Assembly (NCBI GenBank): GCA_020744225.1
Contig: JAGMWG010000027.1
Location: 248,001-312,000 of the forward strand
Direction of reading: 5' to 3'
From: Paraphoma chrysanthemicola
Lineage: Eukaryota; Ascomycota; Dothideomycetes; Pleosporales; Phaeosphaeriaceae
DNA length: 64,000 bases
The first letter of the stretch is position 1. Each line of letters opens with the position of its first letter. Under the pieces are notes generated by a model. That model made no database searches. It worked only from the letters and a program-made list of their open reading frames with translations, and was not told where the DNA came from. A program made the position numbers and the translations under genes. Positions 44,172 through 55,290 of this stretch are shown here, in pieces.

Positions 44172-45215
44172 ATGGATCTGCTCTCGAAGCACTCTTCTTT
44201 CAGCCTGCCCTTAATTCTTACTGTTCTCTCACGCCTTATCCACGCTCTAACTCCGCATCCATGCTACTACGCCGCCAACTCTCTTGCCACTGATGACCTT
44301 CTCCCCTGCTACGGCTCGACCTTCTCGTCACAATACTCATGCTGTCGCCACGGCGACAAGTGTCTTGAACACGGCGCTTGCTACGACGAGGACACGAAGG
44401 TAACTTACCAATACGGCTGCACCGACCCGTCATTCAAGGACATCCACTGCCCCCAAAAGTGCAACCTCGATGTCAACAAAAGCAGATGAATTGGTCTTGT
44501 CTTTTGTAACGGAACAAATGGCATGCCTGCGGATCAGTGGATTTGCAACCATCCAGACAACTGCAAGACTGGTACTGGGTGTCACAGGTTGAACTGGAGT
44601 AATAGCATCGAAACATTACCTAAGACGGATTGTGAAGACATAGGACACGATGAAGCGCATGTAGCCATCTACACCACACGAACGCTGAGCGATACTGCGG
44701 CACTACCATCCCCATCGCGGACTTCATCGTGGTGGTCGGCAAACGCGGATCGATTGAAGACGGTGGCGACGTCGACGACGGCAAGTAGTACGCCTGTGTC
44801 AAACAAAACAAACGATGTGTCGCATTCGAGAAATAAGAAGCTCGCTCTAGGTCTAGGTGTAGGACTCGGCATCCCCATCGTCCTCCTCGCTACATTCCTT
44901 ATCCTCTTCTACATCCGCAACCATCGCAAGCACAGCACCCTCCCGACACTTACGCAGCCGATCGAGCCCGCTTTCCCTCTAGATGAAATAGGTGCCATGC
45001 CCGCTCACGGGTACAAGGCAGAATTAGACGGAGCGTCAGCGCTGCGACGATTGGACTCCCCACAGCCGCCTTCGGAAATAGAAGGCTCGAGTGTGGCTGG
45101 CACGCCGTTTGTCTCGCCAGAGACGGTGCACGCAGAGTTTGAGAGTGTGGAGAGAGGAAGTGGAATGAAGGAGGAAAGGGGAACGAAAGGCGGAAAACAT
45201 GAGATGGCTGGATGA
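44172..45215 (+). pseudogene. Cys-rich single-pass membrane protein interrupted by an in-frame TGA
   Basis: One frame of 348 codons runs from 44172 to 45215 with a single TGA at 44487-44489 (codon 106). Before it: a signal peptide (hydrophobic segment, residues 8-26) and a cysteine-rich ectodomain (LLPCYGS, SQYSCCRHGDKC, GACYDEDTKVTYQYGCTDP, HCPQKC). After it in the same frame: IGLVFCNGTNG, WICNHPDNC, a Ser/Thr-rich stalk, one membrane helix (ALGLGVGLGIPIVLLATFLI) and a cytosolic tail. This is the usual architecture of a fungal family of unknown function, in which I expect the two halves to be continuous. A separate product could start at the ATG 44523, but it would lack a signal peptide. Confidence 0.75.
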
Positions 45216-45436
45216 TGACGGGAGGACAGGCGGGGACAGGCGAAATTGTCATGGATTCAAAGGCTCGACCAATGAAACAGATCTAGGAAGAAATAGTGAG
45301 CTTTCCTTGAGCTATGAATGGATATATGCTGCGCCCAACGCCTCGCCCTAGTGTGTACAATTCAATCCAGACATTATCCAACCAATAGTGACGAATATCA
45401 AGTGCTTTTGCGGGAATCATTCATCGAGCCGTGGCT

Positions 45437-46271
45437 CTAGCGACGCAAGCAGCGCCCCCAGGCTGTCGTGTGTTAGCACATTGCTGCCGTAACCGTGTGT
45501 GAAACAACTTACCAGGCAAGCCACACCCAAAGCCGACGAAGAGATAGATCAGGAAGATAACTACCAGACACAGCAATACCATCAGTTTCACGTTCTTCCA
45601 CCACATCCTCCTCTTTAGCGTCCTCGACCTGACTCTAAAGTCTCTTGCATTCTCTCCTAGTCTGCCCGTTTTGTCCACCAGAACACTCATGTGCTCTCCG
45701 CGCTCCAAGACGCGCTCAATATTCTCCGTCATGATCTCCCTCACGCCCTCGATTTCCCGCTGCGCAGTCCTGAGCGCATCCTGCTGCCCGGCCTGGGTGC
45801 CACCCTGCTCGACCATCAGGCGCTTGAGCGCACCATTGAAGCTCGCACATCCGTACGGCGGTAGCTCGGCAAAGTTTGTGTCTGCCGTGTCAAACTCGGC
45901 AAAGAACTTCTTCTCGAGGTTGGTCAGGAAGCCAAAGGGAATGCGCTGTCCGAGGTCGCGCTCTGCAATGACGAGGAAGGTGAGGCCGCCGGCGCTGGCT
46001 TGTGAAGACGGGAAGTCAGCGGGCGACTTGGTCAGGCAGTGGATGAAGTATTTGGACTGGTCGATGGTCTTGTGAGACGATGTCTTGTGGTCCAGTCGGG
46101 GAAGGACGAGGGAGACAAGTGACGAGGCATTTGAGGAGGCCGAGGCGGTGTGTTCGGTCAAGACGGTAGTATTGTGTGCTATGCATGCACTGTTCATGTT
46201 AGCGACTGTGACGCAAGTGTGTCATGGGGCGCATACTATAGCAGCGGCGTGGACGAGGACGACGATGCCAT
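45437..46271 (-). CDS. VAMP7-type longin R-SNARE
   Basis: Vesicle SNARE for fusion at endosomes/vacuole. Three exons: 46271-46237, 46189-45513 and a 26-nt last exon 45462-45437, giving 245 residues. Splicing restores the longin start PLLYACIAHNTTVLTEHT and the ending GFGCGLPAWGRCLRR, the VAMP7-like luminal tail. The longin domain spans about residues 1-150 (FLVIAERDLGQRIPFGFL is conserved). The SNARE motif, residues about 155-215, has the central Arg in IERVLERGEHMSVLVDKTGRL. One membrane helix follows (LMVLLCLVVIFLIYLFVGFG). If the last intron is retained, the tail becomes longer and loses the conserved end. Confidence 0.92.
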
Positions 46272-46792
46272 GACAGGCGGTGGTGTGTGGGTGCGCTGGG
46301 CTCGATGTTGTTTCTTCTTCTCCTTCTTCGAAGCAGGTAATCGCGACTGGGGCGGCTTTTTGGTGGGCGACAGCAGACCGCGGGAGAGCAGGGTGTTGTG
46401 TGCGGCGTCGGGCGGGTTTGTGGTGTTGATGTTGGAAGGACAACGAAAGCTGGGGATGGTGCCTCGCTGGGGGCGCGTCATCGCCGCCAAGGTGCACGGG
46501 CACGGATGCGCAGCGCTAAAGCATGCAGGTGCAGCGCCGCGGCTTCTTTTTTGGTGGTCCGCAGGGCTGCGTCTTGCGAACACGTTATGCGGGGACTGGG
46601 GAGAGACTTATCAGGGCGACATGGCATTTGCTAAGGGCAATTGGGCGTTTCCCTAGGAACGCAACTGCTCCGGTACCACAGAGCCAATTTCCAGCTCCGA
46701 GTCACTGTGACCCTAGCTCCACACCTTGCAGCGCACAGTCTGCACCGTTCCGTCCTCAAGGCGCCTGACCGCGATATAAAGGAAAATACAAC
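46272..46792. other. Intergenic, 521 bp, divergent promoters
   Basis: Lies between the starts of the SNARE gene (minus) and POP5 (plus). Overlapping frames here are GC-rich shadows with no family feature. Confidence 0.4.
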
Positions 46793-47392
46793 ATGGTTCG
46801 CGTCAAGTTTCGCTACTTGATCGCAGACTTCTTGTACCCCGAGCCCGCGGCAAAGAGCAAGACACAACTCCCCGACCTCGTACAGATCCACGCTCCCACG
46901 CCCGATGCATTCCACGCCGGGACTCTCGTGCGCTTGATTCGCGATGGCGTCACGGAATTGTATGGTGAATACGGAATGGGCATGGTGTCTGCAGGACTCA
47001 AAGGTGCGTCAATGTTGGCTGGCATGAGCCATGTGCTGATTCACGTAGTCAACTACTGGTCGCCCGCAACTTCTACTGCCATAATCCGATGTCCGCGCGA
47101 CCACTACGAGATGGTATGGGCGGCCCTCACCTACATAACACGCCTACCCAACCCAGTCGACCTACCAGTTGTGGTCCGTGTCACTCGAGTGAGTGGCACG
47201 ATCAAGAAAGCAGAAGAAGAGGTTATACGCCGGTCGCAGCACATTATTAGACGAGCAAGAACGTGGGAGGGTAATGGCGAGCTACCGATGATGCAGAGTG
47301 TGGAGAAGGCAGCAGAGAAGGATAGAAAGAGCGAGAACGAGGTTCTTGCACGGGTCGATGACGGAAGTGAGGATGATGATATGAGTGAATAG
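46793..47392 (+). CDS. POP5: RNase P / RNase MRP protein subunit POP5
   Basis: Protein subunit shared by RNase P (tRNA 5' processing) and RNase MRP (pre-rRNA processing). It begins MVRVKFRYLIADFLYP, a conserved start, and continues with LVRLIRDGVTELYGEYGMG, then YWSPATSTAIIRCPRDHYEMVWAALTYI, the POP5 core. A 45-bp intron at 47004-47048 (donor GTGCGT, acceptor cgtag) very likely separates exon 46793-47003 from 47049-47392; it keeps the frame open and adds 15 residues that break an otherwise continuous conserved segment. The spliced protein is 184 residues with an acidic C-terminal tail. Confidence 0.92.
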   Translation: MVRVKFRYLIADFLYPEPAAKSKTQLPDLVQIHAPTPDAFHAGTLVRLIRDGVTELYGEYGMGMVSAGLKGASMLAGMSHVLIHVVNYWSPATSTAIIRCPRDHYEMVWAALTYITRLPNPVDLPVVVRVTRVSGTIKKAEEEVIRRSQHIIRRARTWEGNGELPMMQSVEKAAEKDRKSENEVLARVDDGSEDDDMSE

Positions 47393-47875
47393 TGAAGCCA
47401 AATGCAGTTTGACCTGCCTCAGAATACTGGAAGAGTCTGAGGAGATTACCCATATGTCCGAGACTCAGTAGATGCACATAGTATGACGAGCCGGACGCAG
47501 ACTGTCCTTCCATTGGCAGGCAGCACCTACGCTTGGGAAGGGGGCTCTCGTTCCTAACACGAAGAAGCCAGAGGGTAGAAGAAACGAATATCCAGCGGGC
47601 ACCATGAAACCCTAAAAGGACTTTCAAACGAGGGTTGCAGAAATCGTTGATAAAGGTAGAGTGTGGTAATCTGGATGTGCGAGCTGCTCAAAGTGGATAT
47701 ATGATTGCAGTCTAGACTATGGATATAAGTGGTTGCTTGATGATAAATCGACGTTTAAATTATTGATCTCTAGTCTATAGCGCCTGCTTGTCTATGTTCT
47801 TCTATGTGTTTGGCAAAGATTGGTAGCCTGCTTCCTCATTGCGATGCCAAGGCTCAAAAGCCTGGCAGTCTTCAT
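47393..47875. other. Convergent intergenic region, 483 bp
   Basis: Between the 3' ends of POP5 (plus) and the HAD phosphatase (minus). The part 47680-47790 is AT-rich, as expected for 3' flanks. No ORF of interest. Confidence 0.4.
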
Positions 47876-48820
47876 TTATTTCGTCGTCGCCTTAGTTCCC
47901 ATGGCTGCACCGCTCTTGTATGCCTCGAAGCCCTCCTTCGCCGCGGCCTGCACGGTGGTCTTGCCCTCAACAATGGCCTTGCACTTCTCCAGGATGTTTG
48001 ACCAGTCCTGGAAGACGGTAAATGGCACATTTTCTCGTACGCAGTAGTTGATCAGATCATGGCCCTGCTTCGCAAAGAGGAGATCAGTCTCGGCCGCAGC
48101 ACTCAGATCTGACACTCCGTCTCCGGCATAGAACATAACAGGCCGCTCGCTCGCCGGTAGCGATGAGTATTTCCTTAGCTCAACCGACTTGTCGTGTCCG
48201 AAGCCTGATTCGGGGTGACGGAATTGGATCTCCCAGCCGCCCTCCTCGTTGATGTGCTTCCCCGGTCGCGCAGCAACGTGGTTGCCCACGACCTGCATCT
48301 TGTCCGCCGTTGGTCCTACCAACTTCTCCAGAAGCGCGTGGATGATGGGCTCCATGCCCCCGCTCAGCACTACAACGGGAATGTTGTTCTCCAGTGCCCA
48401 TTTGTAGAACTCAGCGAAGTAGGGGTCGAGCTTGATGCCGTCGAGCAGAAACTGGATGCACTGGTCGTAGGGCGTCTTGATGCTGTCCATCATATCGCGA
48501 AACGAGTCGCGGAAGGTTACGCGGTCTTCGAGAGTGTCCAAGTTGCCTTGCCGGCGCTTCTGCTGGCCGTAGCCAATGTTGTCCGTCATGTAGTCATTGC
48601 CTTCAGTCCTTGTTAGTATGCTGCGATTTGACAAAGGCTGGTAACGCAACTGCTAAGACTCACTGTCTTGTAGTGTGATTGTGCCGTCGAAGTCTGTGAA
48701 GAAAATAAACTGGCATTGTTATCAGCATGACATGGTAATGGTGAAGACGTTTCGCGCTGTAGCTACCTTGGGGTCGGTCTTCATGGCGGGCAGGTCTGCG
48801 ACAGCATTTTGGACACCCAT
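47876..48820 (-). CDS. HAD-family phosphatase, orthologue of yeast YNL010W/PYP1
   Basis: Cytosolic haloacid-dehalogenase-type phosphatase; the yeast relative is known to remove phosphate from sugar-alcohol phosphates. Three exons: 48820-48767, 48709-48664 and 48600-47876, total 274 residues. The catalytic motif FFTDFDGTITLQDSNDYMTD (motif I with both Asp) is assembled from exons 2 and 3. Motif II lies in VVVLSGG, the motif III Lys in FGHDKS, and motif IV in FYAGDGVSDLSAA, so all four HAD motifs are intact. The second intron ends actaacaaggactgaag|GC; a nearer aag would shift the frame, which fixes the acceptor. Confidence 0.92.
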
Positions 48821-49090
48821 CTTGTCTGTATCGGTATGTCAAATTGTAGTGGAGTGAAGGTTGGGATGGAGGCGTGGGTGAAGGAGTGAAATGTTGGAGG
48901 GGCTAGGAAATCTTATTTAGGCATTCCGGCGGTCGGAACGTCAGGGACCAGTGATAGTCCTACGCCATCCCATGCAGCTTGGCACGTCACGGCTCGAGGC
49001 GAGGAAGGAGCGGTGCGGACCTCCGAGGCTGCCGCACTTTTTCATTTGTCAACGTCAGCGGCCCTCCATGTGAGAGCATCCCGCGACAGA

Positions 49091-50751
49091 ATGAGGCCGC
49101 TGCTTCAGCATGCTTCACGCTCGCTTGCGGTCCACGCTGCGTCCATAGCGTCCTCGTCACGGTCCGCAGCAACTTACGTCCAGCCCGGGTCGATATGCCT
49201 GCGGTGTCAGTACCGAGCAGCCTCCACGTCTCTGCGGTATACCAGCAAAGCTCCGTCAGACCCGGCAACACCATCAAGATGGTCAAGACGAGCCTTCTCA
49301 GCTTCGGCGAGTTGGGCTGAGGACAGAAAGCCCTCCAGTGTGTCCCAGCCTATATCAATGCCACTGCCAGCACCCAGCTCCAAGCCAGTGCCCAAAGGAC
49401 GAGTTGAGGACACCGCTCCCGAGATTGTATCCTCGCTCGAGGGGCAGGAGCGACTCCAGGAAGAACCCGACGCTTTGTTGGAGAAGGGCTTAAATGAGCA
49501 AAAGTCCTCGGACATTGTGCCCGAGGCAGAGCAGTCAGCAACGAGGAAGCCGGCATCGACCGCAAAGACAGACGAAGTAGCAGATAACATAGCTCGTGTG
49601 CCCGACGAACATCTGCCCTCTCATCGCGAACGGCAAAGATGGGACTTTTCCAAGCGCTTCTCTGAGTTTATGGACGAGCTCCTGCCGAAGCTGGCGGTGG
49701 TGACGCAAAAGGTCAATACCTACACCGGCACTGACTATTCTGGTGTTGAAGCTCTGAGGCGTGAGATCCAGGAGCAAGGTATTCCACCCAGGCTCCACTT
49801 GCGTGATGCTGCTAACAAGCACCAGAGAAGCTCGTAAAGGCCCGCCGCGCAGCCATCGACACCGCGAAGCAATCGCTCGACGCCGCGCATGCTCAACAAG
49901 CCTCTGCGCAGAAGGAAGTCGTCGCCTTGCTCGAGCGCAAGCATTCGTGGGCCGATGGAGATCTGGAGCGCTACATGTCACTTATCCGCTCGGAACACAT
50001 CAACGACCAGGCAATCAAGCAGGCAAAGGACAAGGTCATCTCTGCTGAGGCTGCCCTGGAGGAAGCAAGAACACAATTGGAGAAGCGAGAACGCGCACAG
50101 TACCACGAGGAGCAGATTTGGAGCGATACGATCCGAAGAAACAGCACTTGGGTCACGTTCGGCCTAATGGGCGTCAATATCTTCCTATTATTATTGAGCC
50201 TTGCAATTCTTGAGCCGTGGCGAAGAAGGCGCATGGTAAGAGAAATCAAGGGCGCACTCGAAGCCCAAAACGCAGTAAGAGAAGCTGCACCTGCCGTAGC
50301 TCTCACCGCACCACTGCAAATTCCGGAAGTCGACCTTGCTGCCATCGAAGCAGAGATAGATCGGCTTGCCGAGCTTGAAAATACGTCTCAAGAAGGACCG
50401 GTACGCGCAAGCACCGGTCAAATTGTGGAAGAATCGCCTACATCAGGAACAACAACTCTGCCCACAGTGGATCAGATGCCAGAGACCGCTGCTCCAGGTG
50501 CGGCCCTTCTGACCTCTGACCCTGACGCTCCTCAAGCTAGTATCGACATCGTAGAAGAAGTGCGGGCTGGCGACGACCTCCAAGGCAGGAGCAGCAGCTG
50601 GCGGAGCACTGTGACATCTGTAGCTCAAGATATCGTCAGCGATAGAATCATATCGATACGGCGCATCGACTACACCACGGCTATCCTCCAGGGTGCCGCA
50701 GCTGGCGCCATGATCACAGCTACCATCATAGCGATGCTGAGACCGAATTGA
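49091..50751 (+). CDS. SHE9: Mitochondrial inner-membrane protein SHE9/MDM33
   Basis: Involved in mitochondrial inner-membrane shape. Two exons, 49091-49778 and 49826-50751, encode 537 residues. The first 85 or so residues are Arg/Ser/Ala-rich and lack acidic residues, a mitochondrial presequence. The conserved core starts at FSKRFSEFMDELLPKLAVVTQKVNTYTGTDYSGVEALRREIQEQ and continues with a long coiled coil (KLVKARRAAIDTAKQSL to LEKRERAQYHEEQIWSDTIRRN), then the first membrane helix (STWVTFGLMGVNIFLLLLSLAILEPW). A poorly conserved acidic loop precedes a second helix near the C-terminus (AAGAMITATIIAML). The ATG at 49091 is the first in frame. Confidence 0.92.
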
Positions 50752-51442
50752 TCTCCTGCCACGGACGTATCTGTAAGAGTAGTGTACAAGATAGATTTTA
50801 ATATACCCCATGATTCTTTTGGTCGAGAACAACGTCTGCCTTCTCCCTCTTACTATCTAGTGCGGTATTCTCTTAGTCTTCGAGTAGTGAATCGAATTAA
50901 GCATTCCTATGGCGAGGAAGCGGCGAGATGCCTTTCAAGTGCGCTCCTGAGAATGCAGCATCGGACAGACTGCGCGTAGACTAAGAAGTACCTGGGTCCG
51001 TTGTAACAATACACACTCACCTTCACCTCGTTCCCCACCAGCGAAAATGATTAGTGACACATTAGTCCCTGCAAGTCATGCTCAGTTCGTCTGTATATGT
51101 GTTTTTAAGAACTTTCAAATTGTACATAAAAGTAGCTGCATTTAATCTTGTCAGCGAACATGGTAGCCTTTCCTGATAACTGACAGTTTAGGCCACCAGA
51201 GGGTCATTCGTTTGATCACTCTGAGAGTCTGACTTGGTTTTGCTGTTTCTTGTACCTTGGCAGATGTATGAAGTAGCACGGTGATGGACCAGATGACAAA
51301 ATTCTTGGAATTCAAGGAATGTATCCAGCGGAAGAGTCACTAAAGATAATGTTCTCAATCTTGATTATCGTCGCTGTGGGCATTGAATGAACCCTAAAAA
51401 TGATGACCAGCACGCCAGAGCCATGCCGCCACCACCACATCA
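50752..51442. other. Convergent intergenic region, 691 bp
   Basis: Between SHE9 (plus) and FIG4 (minus) 3' ends. AT-richer than the genes around it. Nothing recognised. Confidence 0.4.
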
Positions 51443-54400
51443 CTATCTAACAGGCAATTGATTCTGCCACTCCGGATCCACCTTGCTCTGCTTGAAAAAG
51501 CTCTTACCCCTCAGCCACTGCCTGTACGCCTTGTACCTCTTCTTATCCCCATCTTCGTCCTCAACATCCAGCGGATTCTCCTTGACCTTTAAGAACTCTT
51601 CAAATTCTTCAATATCCTGCTCTGGCGTCTCGAATTTGCGAGGTGTCGCGTGCATTTGCGGTGCCGGATCTTCCGTATATCCAGCCTGTAGATGCGGATG
51701 GAGATTGTGCAGTTGCGGATAGGAGTAGCCTGGTGCGTGCGAGAACGGTGTGCTGACTGAGTGTGAGGTCATGGGCCGTTGAGATACAAATGAGCGGATG
51801 GATGCAACGTCTGTATCCAAGCGAGGCAAGGGTTCGCTCATGGCGAGGCGAAAGTTTGGTTCATCGGCATCCTTGACTTCTTGCGTGCCACCTTCGGTCA
51901 TGCACAAGTACTCGTAATATTCCATTGCACTAGGCTCGTCTGCGCTCGGGCCTTCATTACTGACGACAAGAGGGAGATTGAGCGGGTGCTCGATGTACCG
52001 CGAATACTCATCTTCTTCGGTAGCTGAGACTGAAGGATTCATACTATTGTCATAGAACTGTGCAAGTGTCCATTGGTTGACCAAAGCCTTATCGGCTGGC
52101 TTGAAGCCTGGCTTCAGCGTTGACGAAAGGCCTGTCGAGGTAGACGTCGAATTCGACATCGAGGGAAAGTTGCCAATTGCTGCAGGTGCACTATTCGGCA
52201 TGTACGTCTCAAAATGAGGATCGCGAAGAATGGAGTGCTTCACTGGCGAGTCGGCGTGCACAAGACTGAGCTGTGCGTCTCGCCTTCTGCGACCTAGTAT
52301 GCTGTCGTGCCGACTTTCGGTCTCGCTCGATGGGTCGATGATGGTGACACCTTTACGATGTACTTTTTTGGGGTCCCTTTGCTCGTCAGGCTGCTTTTTG
52401 CGCGGTATGAAAGGCGAGATGTTATCTTTCCTTGTCGGATAAGCTCCATCTCGCACATCCCGACCAGATTGTGGACCCGATATGCGAAATGCAAATATCT
52501 TGAGGAAAGACGAAATTGCGAGTGGTCGATAGTATTCGAGCCAGTAGTCGTCACGACTAGTCACTCCAGCCTGTGCATCTTGAGATCTACGGCGAAATGG
52601 CATGATGGATGGTGGAAGTGAACGTAGCTCTAGATTTGCAGGAGTATACCAATTGATGTAATTTCCACGCGGCTTCTCTAGCCACAAGCGAGGGTCTTCG
52701 TGGTGGAGATAGTAGTCGGTGGACAAGTCCCACAGCATTGGCTGGCCCTGCATGTAGACATAGTTGCCAAGGAAGAGGTTGTACGCCTCTTGTCGCTGCG
52801 AGTCAAGGAATGAGTTGTGATAGTAGCGCTTGAAGCTCTCTACCATGTCGCGTGAGCTGCTCTGCCACTGGTTGATCTTCCTGTATGTAGCCATGGTGTT
52901 GACTAGATGCGATCCGCCGTATTGAATTGCGATGGCATCTCCATGATTGTGGAACATTTGTGTGAACATCTCAACACAGTCGGAATCATATTCTACGGTC
53001 TTGCCCGTGATGATGCCCAAAGCCTGGAGCTGGCGGCCTAGCGCTCTCTTGCCGATGACAAACTGTGCGGCATTCGTTCGGTCCAGACAGTCGATGCAAT
53101 TGGTCCTTGCAACGCCATTTTGCACCTGTGGAGCATTCATGTCGTATTCTCCATTGTGGAAAAACCCTGTCTTGCTGAGAACATTTTCTGCTAGGTTTTC
53201 CAGTGTGCCAATAACATCTTGTCCCCTGGTCTTCGCGGCTCGGGACATGTCAAATGCTTCGTAGATTATCCTCTTGTCCCTGGGTAGCGACTGATTCAGA
53301 TAGTCGATGCAGTGTTTGTACGCAGAAAGCAACTTCGATTCTCGTGGCGTCCGCTCTCGTGCTTTGATCAGATTCAGAACGTATATGGGAGCACCATACC
53401 GTTCGAAGAGATGGTTGAAGTGGAATGCCCCGGCGCTGTAGAATGGATCTACCAGACTAAGGTCAATATCTGGTTTCGGAGCCACACCAGTGTTGTCCTG
53501 CGTCCAGAATAACGGGATACTGCCCCGATGCTGTACGTATGATGTGTAGGATGGGCTCGCGTACAGTCGCGGTCCCGGCGCGTGAAAAGATGTAGTGAGT
53601 GCATCAGAGACGATCTGCTCTGTCTCGACATCATTTGCAACATAGCCCAGATCGTTACTACCGCGCTTCAGGAAACGAGCACCAGCGAAGAAGCGCGAGC
53701 GGCGTGCGATGATGGTTAGGAATATTCGACGTCCAACAATATCCATAGATCGTTGGAGGATGTAGCCATGAATCACTGGATGGCACCAGTCATACACGTT
53801 CTTCAGGTTATCCCGAGCGGGCTTCAGGAGATGGTTGTTCCAGACAAACATGTCTTGGAAGGTACGCTCAGGCGTGCTCCGACCTTCGTTGAGAGCAGTG
53901 CGCTCACGAATGATACTCTGCTGGAGACTTCTTGTCACATCATATGAATAACTGAAGTAGAAATTCCGTCCCAGGTCCAAGGAGTTGAGAATCGATAGAA
54001 ATCTTGCTTCATCCGGGTTGCGATCTTTCTGGAACCTCGAAGTTGACCCAGTTGTTAGTGGGATCAGCTCCGTAGCGTCGACTTGGTAAATGTAATGCCC
54101 ACCAAGAACAGCTACCTGACTTCTTTTGGTGACTAGGAGCATATAATAAGCTTCCGTGAACCTGATGAAACCCATGAGGCCCCAAAAGCTGCACTTCAAT
54201 CTCATCCCGCCCGCACTTTTGTTACCCTCATCAATAGTGTTGAGCAACTGGTGCATCTCTCTGCGGTTGTAGAGAATATCGTCTTCGAAGATGTACAAAT
54301 GGCCCGGTGGTGCGGTGCGGTCGATCTTCAGGACGCGGTACTGCTTCTCCATGATGTCTGCACCAACAACATAAAAGCGCGTGCTCGTCTCGTATAAGGA

Positions 54401-54772
54401 GAACTTATGCATTCGATTGATTCCATTCTCACCGACCTTTTCGTAAGTCACTCCTTTGACCTTGTGCACAGTAGAAGGAGTCGAGGTCCTGTGAATAGGC
54501 ACACCAACGGCTGGGTCATCCTCTTCACCGCCAAATTTGGTCGAGTCGGAGTCCAGCTGGGGAGCGCCAGGTTTCTTCTCCAAATCAGCCTCTGGCTTGA
54601 AGTTGTTTGTGGGAGGGTCGTTTTGGGGTGAGATCTGCGGGCTCCCAACGACAGTTGAAGCTCTTTCAAATTCATCTTGCCGCTCCAGATTGCTTTCAAA
54701 AGAGGTTGTGGCTTTCGACCCTGCTGAGGCGGCTCGCTCGCTCAGCTCAGGTCGCGACTTGAACCCGTCCAT
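51443..54772 (-). CDS. FIG4: Polyphosphoinositide phosphatase FIG4 (SAC domain)
   Basis: PI(3,5)P2 5-phosphatase that works in the Fab1/PIKfyve-Vac14 complex on vacuole and endosome membranes. One exon, 1109 residues. The first 115 residues are disordered and acidic. The SAC domain spans about residues 135-640: KFSLYETSTRFYVVGADIMEKQYRVLKIDR, GFIRFTEAYYMLLVTKR, and the catalytic C-x5-R-T in RTNCIDCLDRTNAAQF (near residue 560). GDAIAIQYGGSHLV and the FIG4-specific FLGNYVYMQGQPMLWDLSTDYYLH follow. The C-terminal third is low complexity with a basic end. The total is longer than yeast Fig4 (879) because of the tails. Confidence 0.95.
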   Translation of the reverse strand: MDGFKSRPELSERAASAGSKATTSFESNLERQDEFERASTVVGSPQISPQNDPPTNNFKPEADLEKKPGAPQLDSDSTKFGGEEDDPAVGVPIHRTSTPSTVHKVKGVTYEKVGENGINRMHKFSLYETSTRFYVVGADIMEKQYRVLKIDRTAPPGHLYIFEDDILYNRREMHQLLNTIDEGNKSAGGMRLKCSFWGLMGFIRFTEAYYMLLVTKRSQVAVLGGHYIYQVDATELIPLTTGSTSRFQKDRNPDEARFLSILNSLDLGRNFYFSYSYDVTRSLQQSIIRERTALNEGRSTPERTFQDMFVWNNHLLKPARDNLKNVYDWCHPVIHGYILQRSMDIVGRRIFLTIIARRSRFFAGARFLKRGSNDLGYVANDVETEQIVSDALTTSFHAPGPRLYASPSYTSYVQHRGSIPLFWTQDNTGVAPKPDIDLSLVDPFYSAGAFHFNHLFERYGAPIYVLNLIKARERTPRESKLLSAYKHCIDYLNQSLPRDKRIIYEAFDMSRAAKTRGQDVIGTLENLAENVLSKTGFFHNGEYDMNAPQVQNGVARTNCIDCLDRTNAAQFVIGKRALGRQLQALGIITGKTVEYDSDCVEMFTQMFHNHGDAIAIQYGGSHLVNTMATYRKINQWQSSSRDMVESFKRYYHNSFLDSQRQEAYNLFLGNYVYMQGQPMLWDLSTDYYLHHEDPRLWLEKPRGNYINWYTPANLELRSLPPSIMPFRRRSQDAQAGVTSRDDYWLEYYRPLAISSFLKIFAFRISGPQSGRDVRDGAYPTRKDNISPFIPRKKQPDEQRDPKKVHRKGVTIIDPSSETESRHDSILGRRRRDAQLSLVHADSPVKHSILRDPHFETYMPNSAPAAIGNFPSMSNSTSTSTGLSSTLKPGFKPADKALVNQWTLAQFYDNSMNPSVSATEEDEYSRYIEHPLNLPLVVSNEGPSADEPSAMEYYEYLCMTEGGTQEVKDADEPNFRLAMSEPLPRLDTDVASIRSFVSQRPMTSHSVSTPFSHAPGYSYPQLHNLHPHLQAGYTEDPAPQMHATPRKFETPEQDIEEFEEFLKVKENPLDVEDEDGDKKRYKAYRQWLRGKSFFKQSKVDPEWQNQLPVR

Positions 54773-55290
54773 GATCGATGGGGCAGAATACTCTTTCAGT
54801 CAACCAGAGCTCTGAGTACAGTTTGGCGTCAGGTGGCCATGGCGGCTTGCTTCAGGACAGCGCTATCTGGCCGCAGGTGATGACGAAGGCGAGCGCTCGT
54901 GAGAGGACGATGGTCATAGATTATCAGGGGTACCGAACGTTCAGCTTCGAGTAGGCAGAGAGAGCTGGTTGCGGGCGGAAGTAATGTCGCAGGCACCCGC
55001 TTGTTGCCCGTTTGGGATCTGTTGTCTTGGCGCGCAAGCGACGTCATGGGCATCACGAACTGACATTCACTGAACTCCATTATTAGGCTTATCTGCAAGT
55101 ACACCACTATACTTAGAGCGGAAATGAAGTAAATTTGGTGTGTCATACACTGATCGCGTGCTTGAAAAACCTCGAATACTTTGATCGTGGTTCGAGGGTT
55201 TGACTGCTGTCGCTCACGACTCGAGGCTAGCATTCACGACACACCTTATATATTTGAAGCGAGAGCAGGTGACAAATCGTGATTAAATGT
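54773..55290. other. Intergenic, 518 bp
   Basis: Holds the FIG4 promoter and the 3' flank of the MFS gene, both on the minus strand. A 134-codon frame at 54829-55233 shows no family feature. Confidence 0.4.

Noticed and set aside
44487..44489. Programmed stop-codon readthrough at the TGA
   Set aside because: The following bases are ATT rather than the CTA that marks efficient fungal/animal readthrough; cannot be excluded but not supported.
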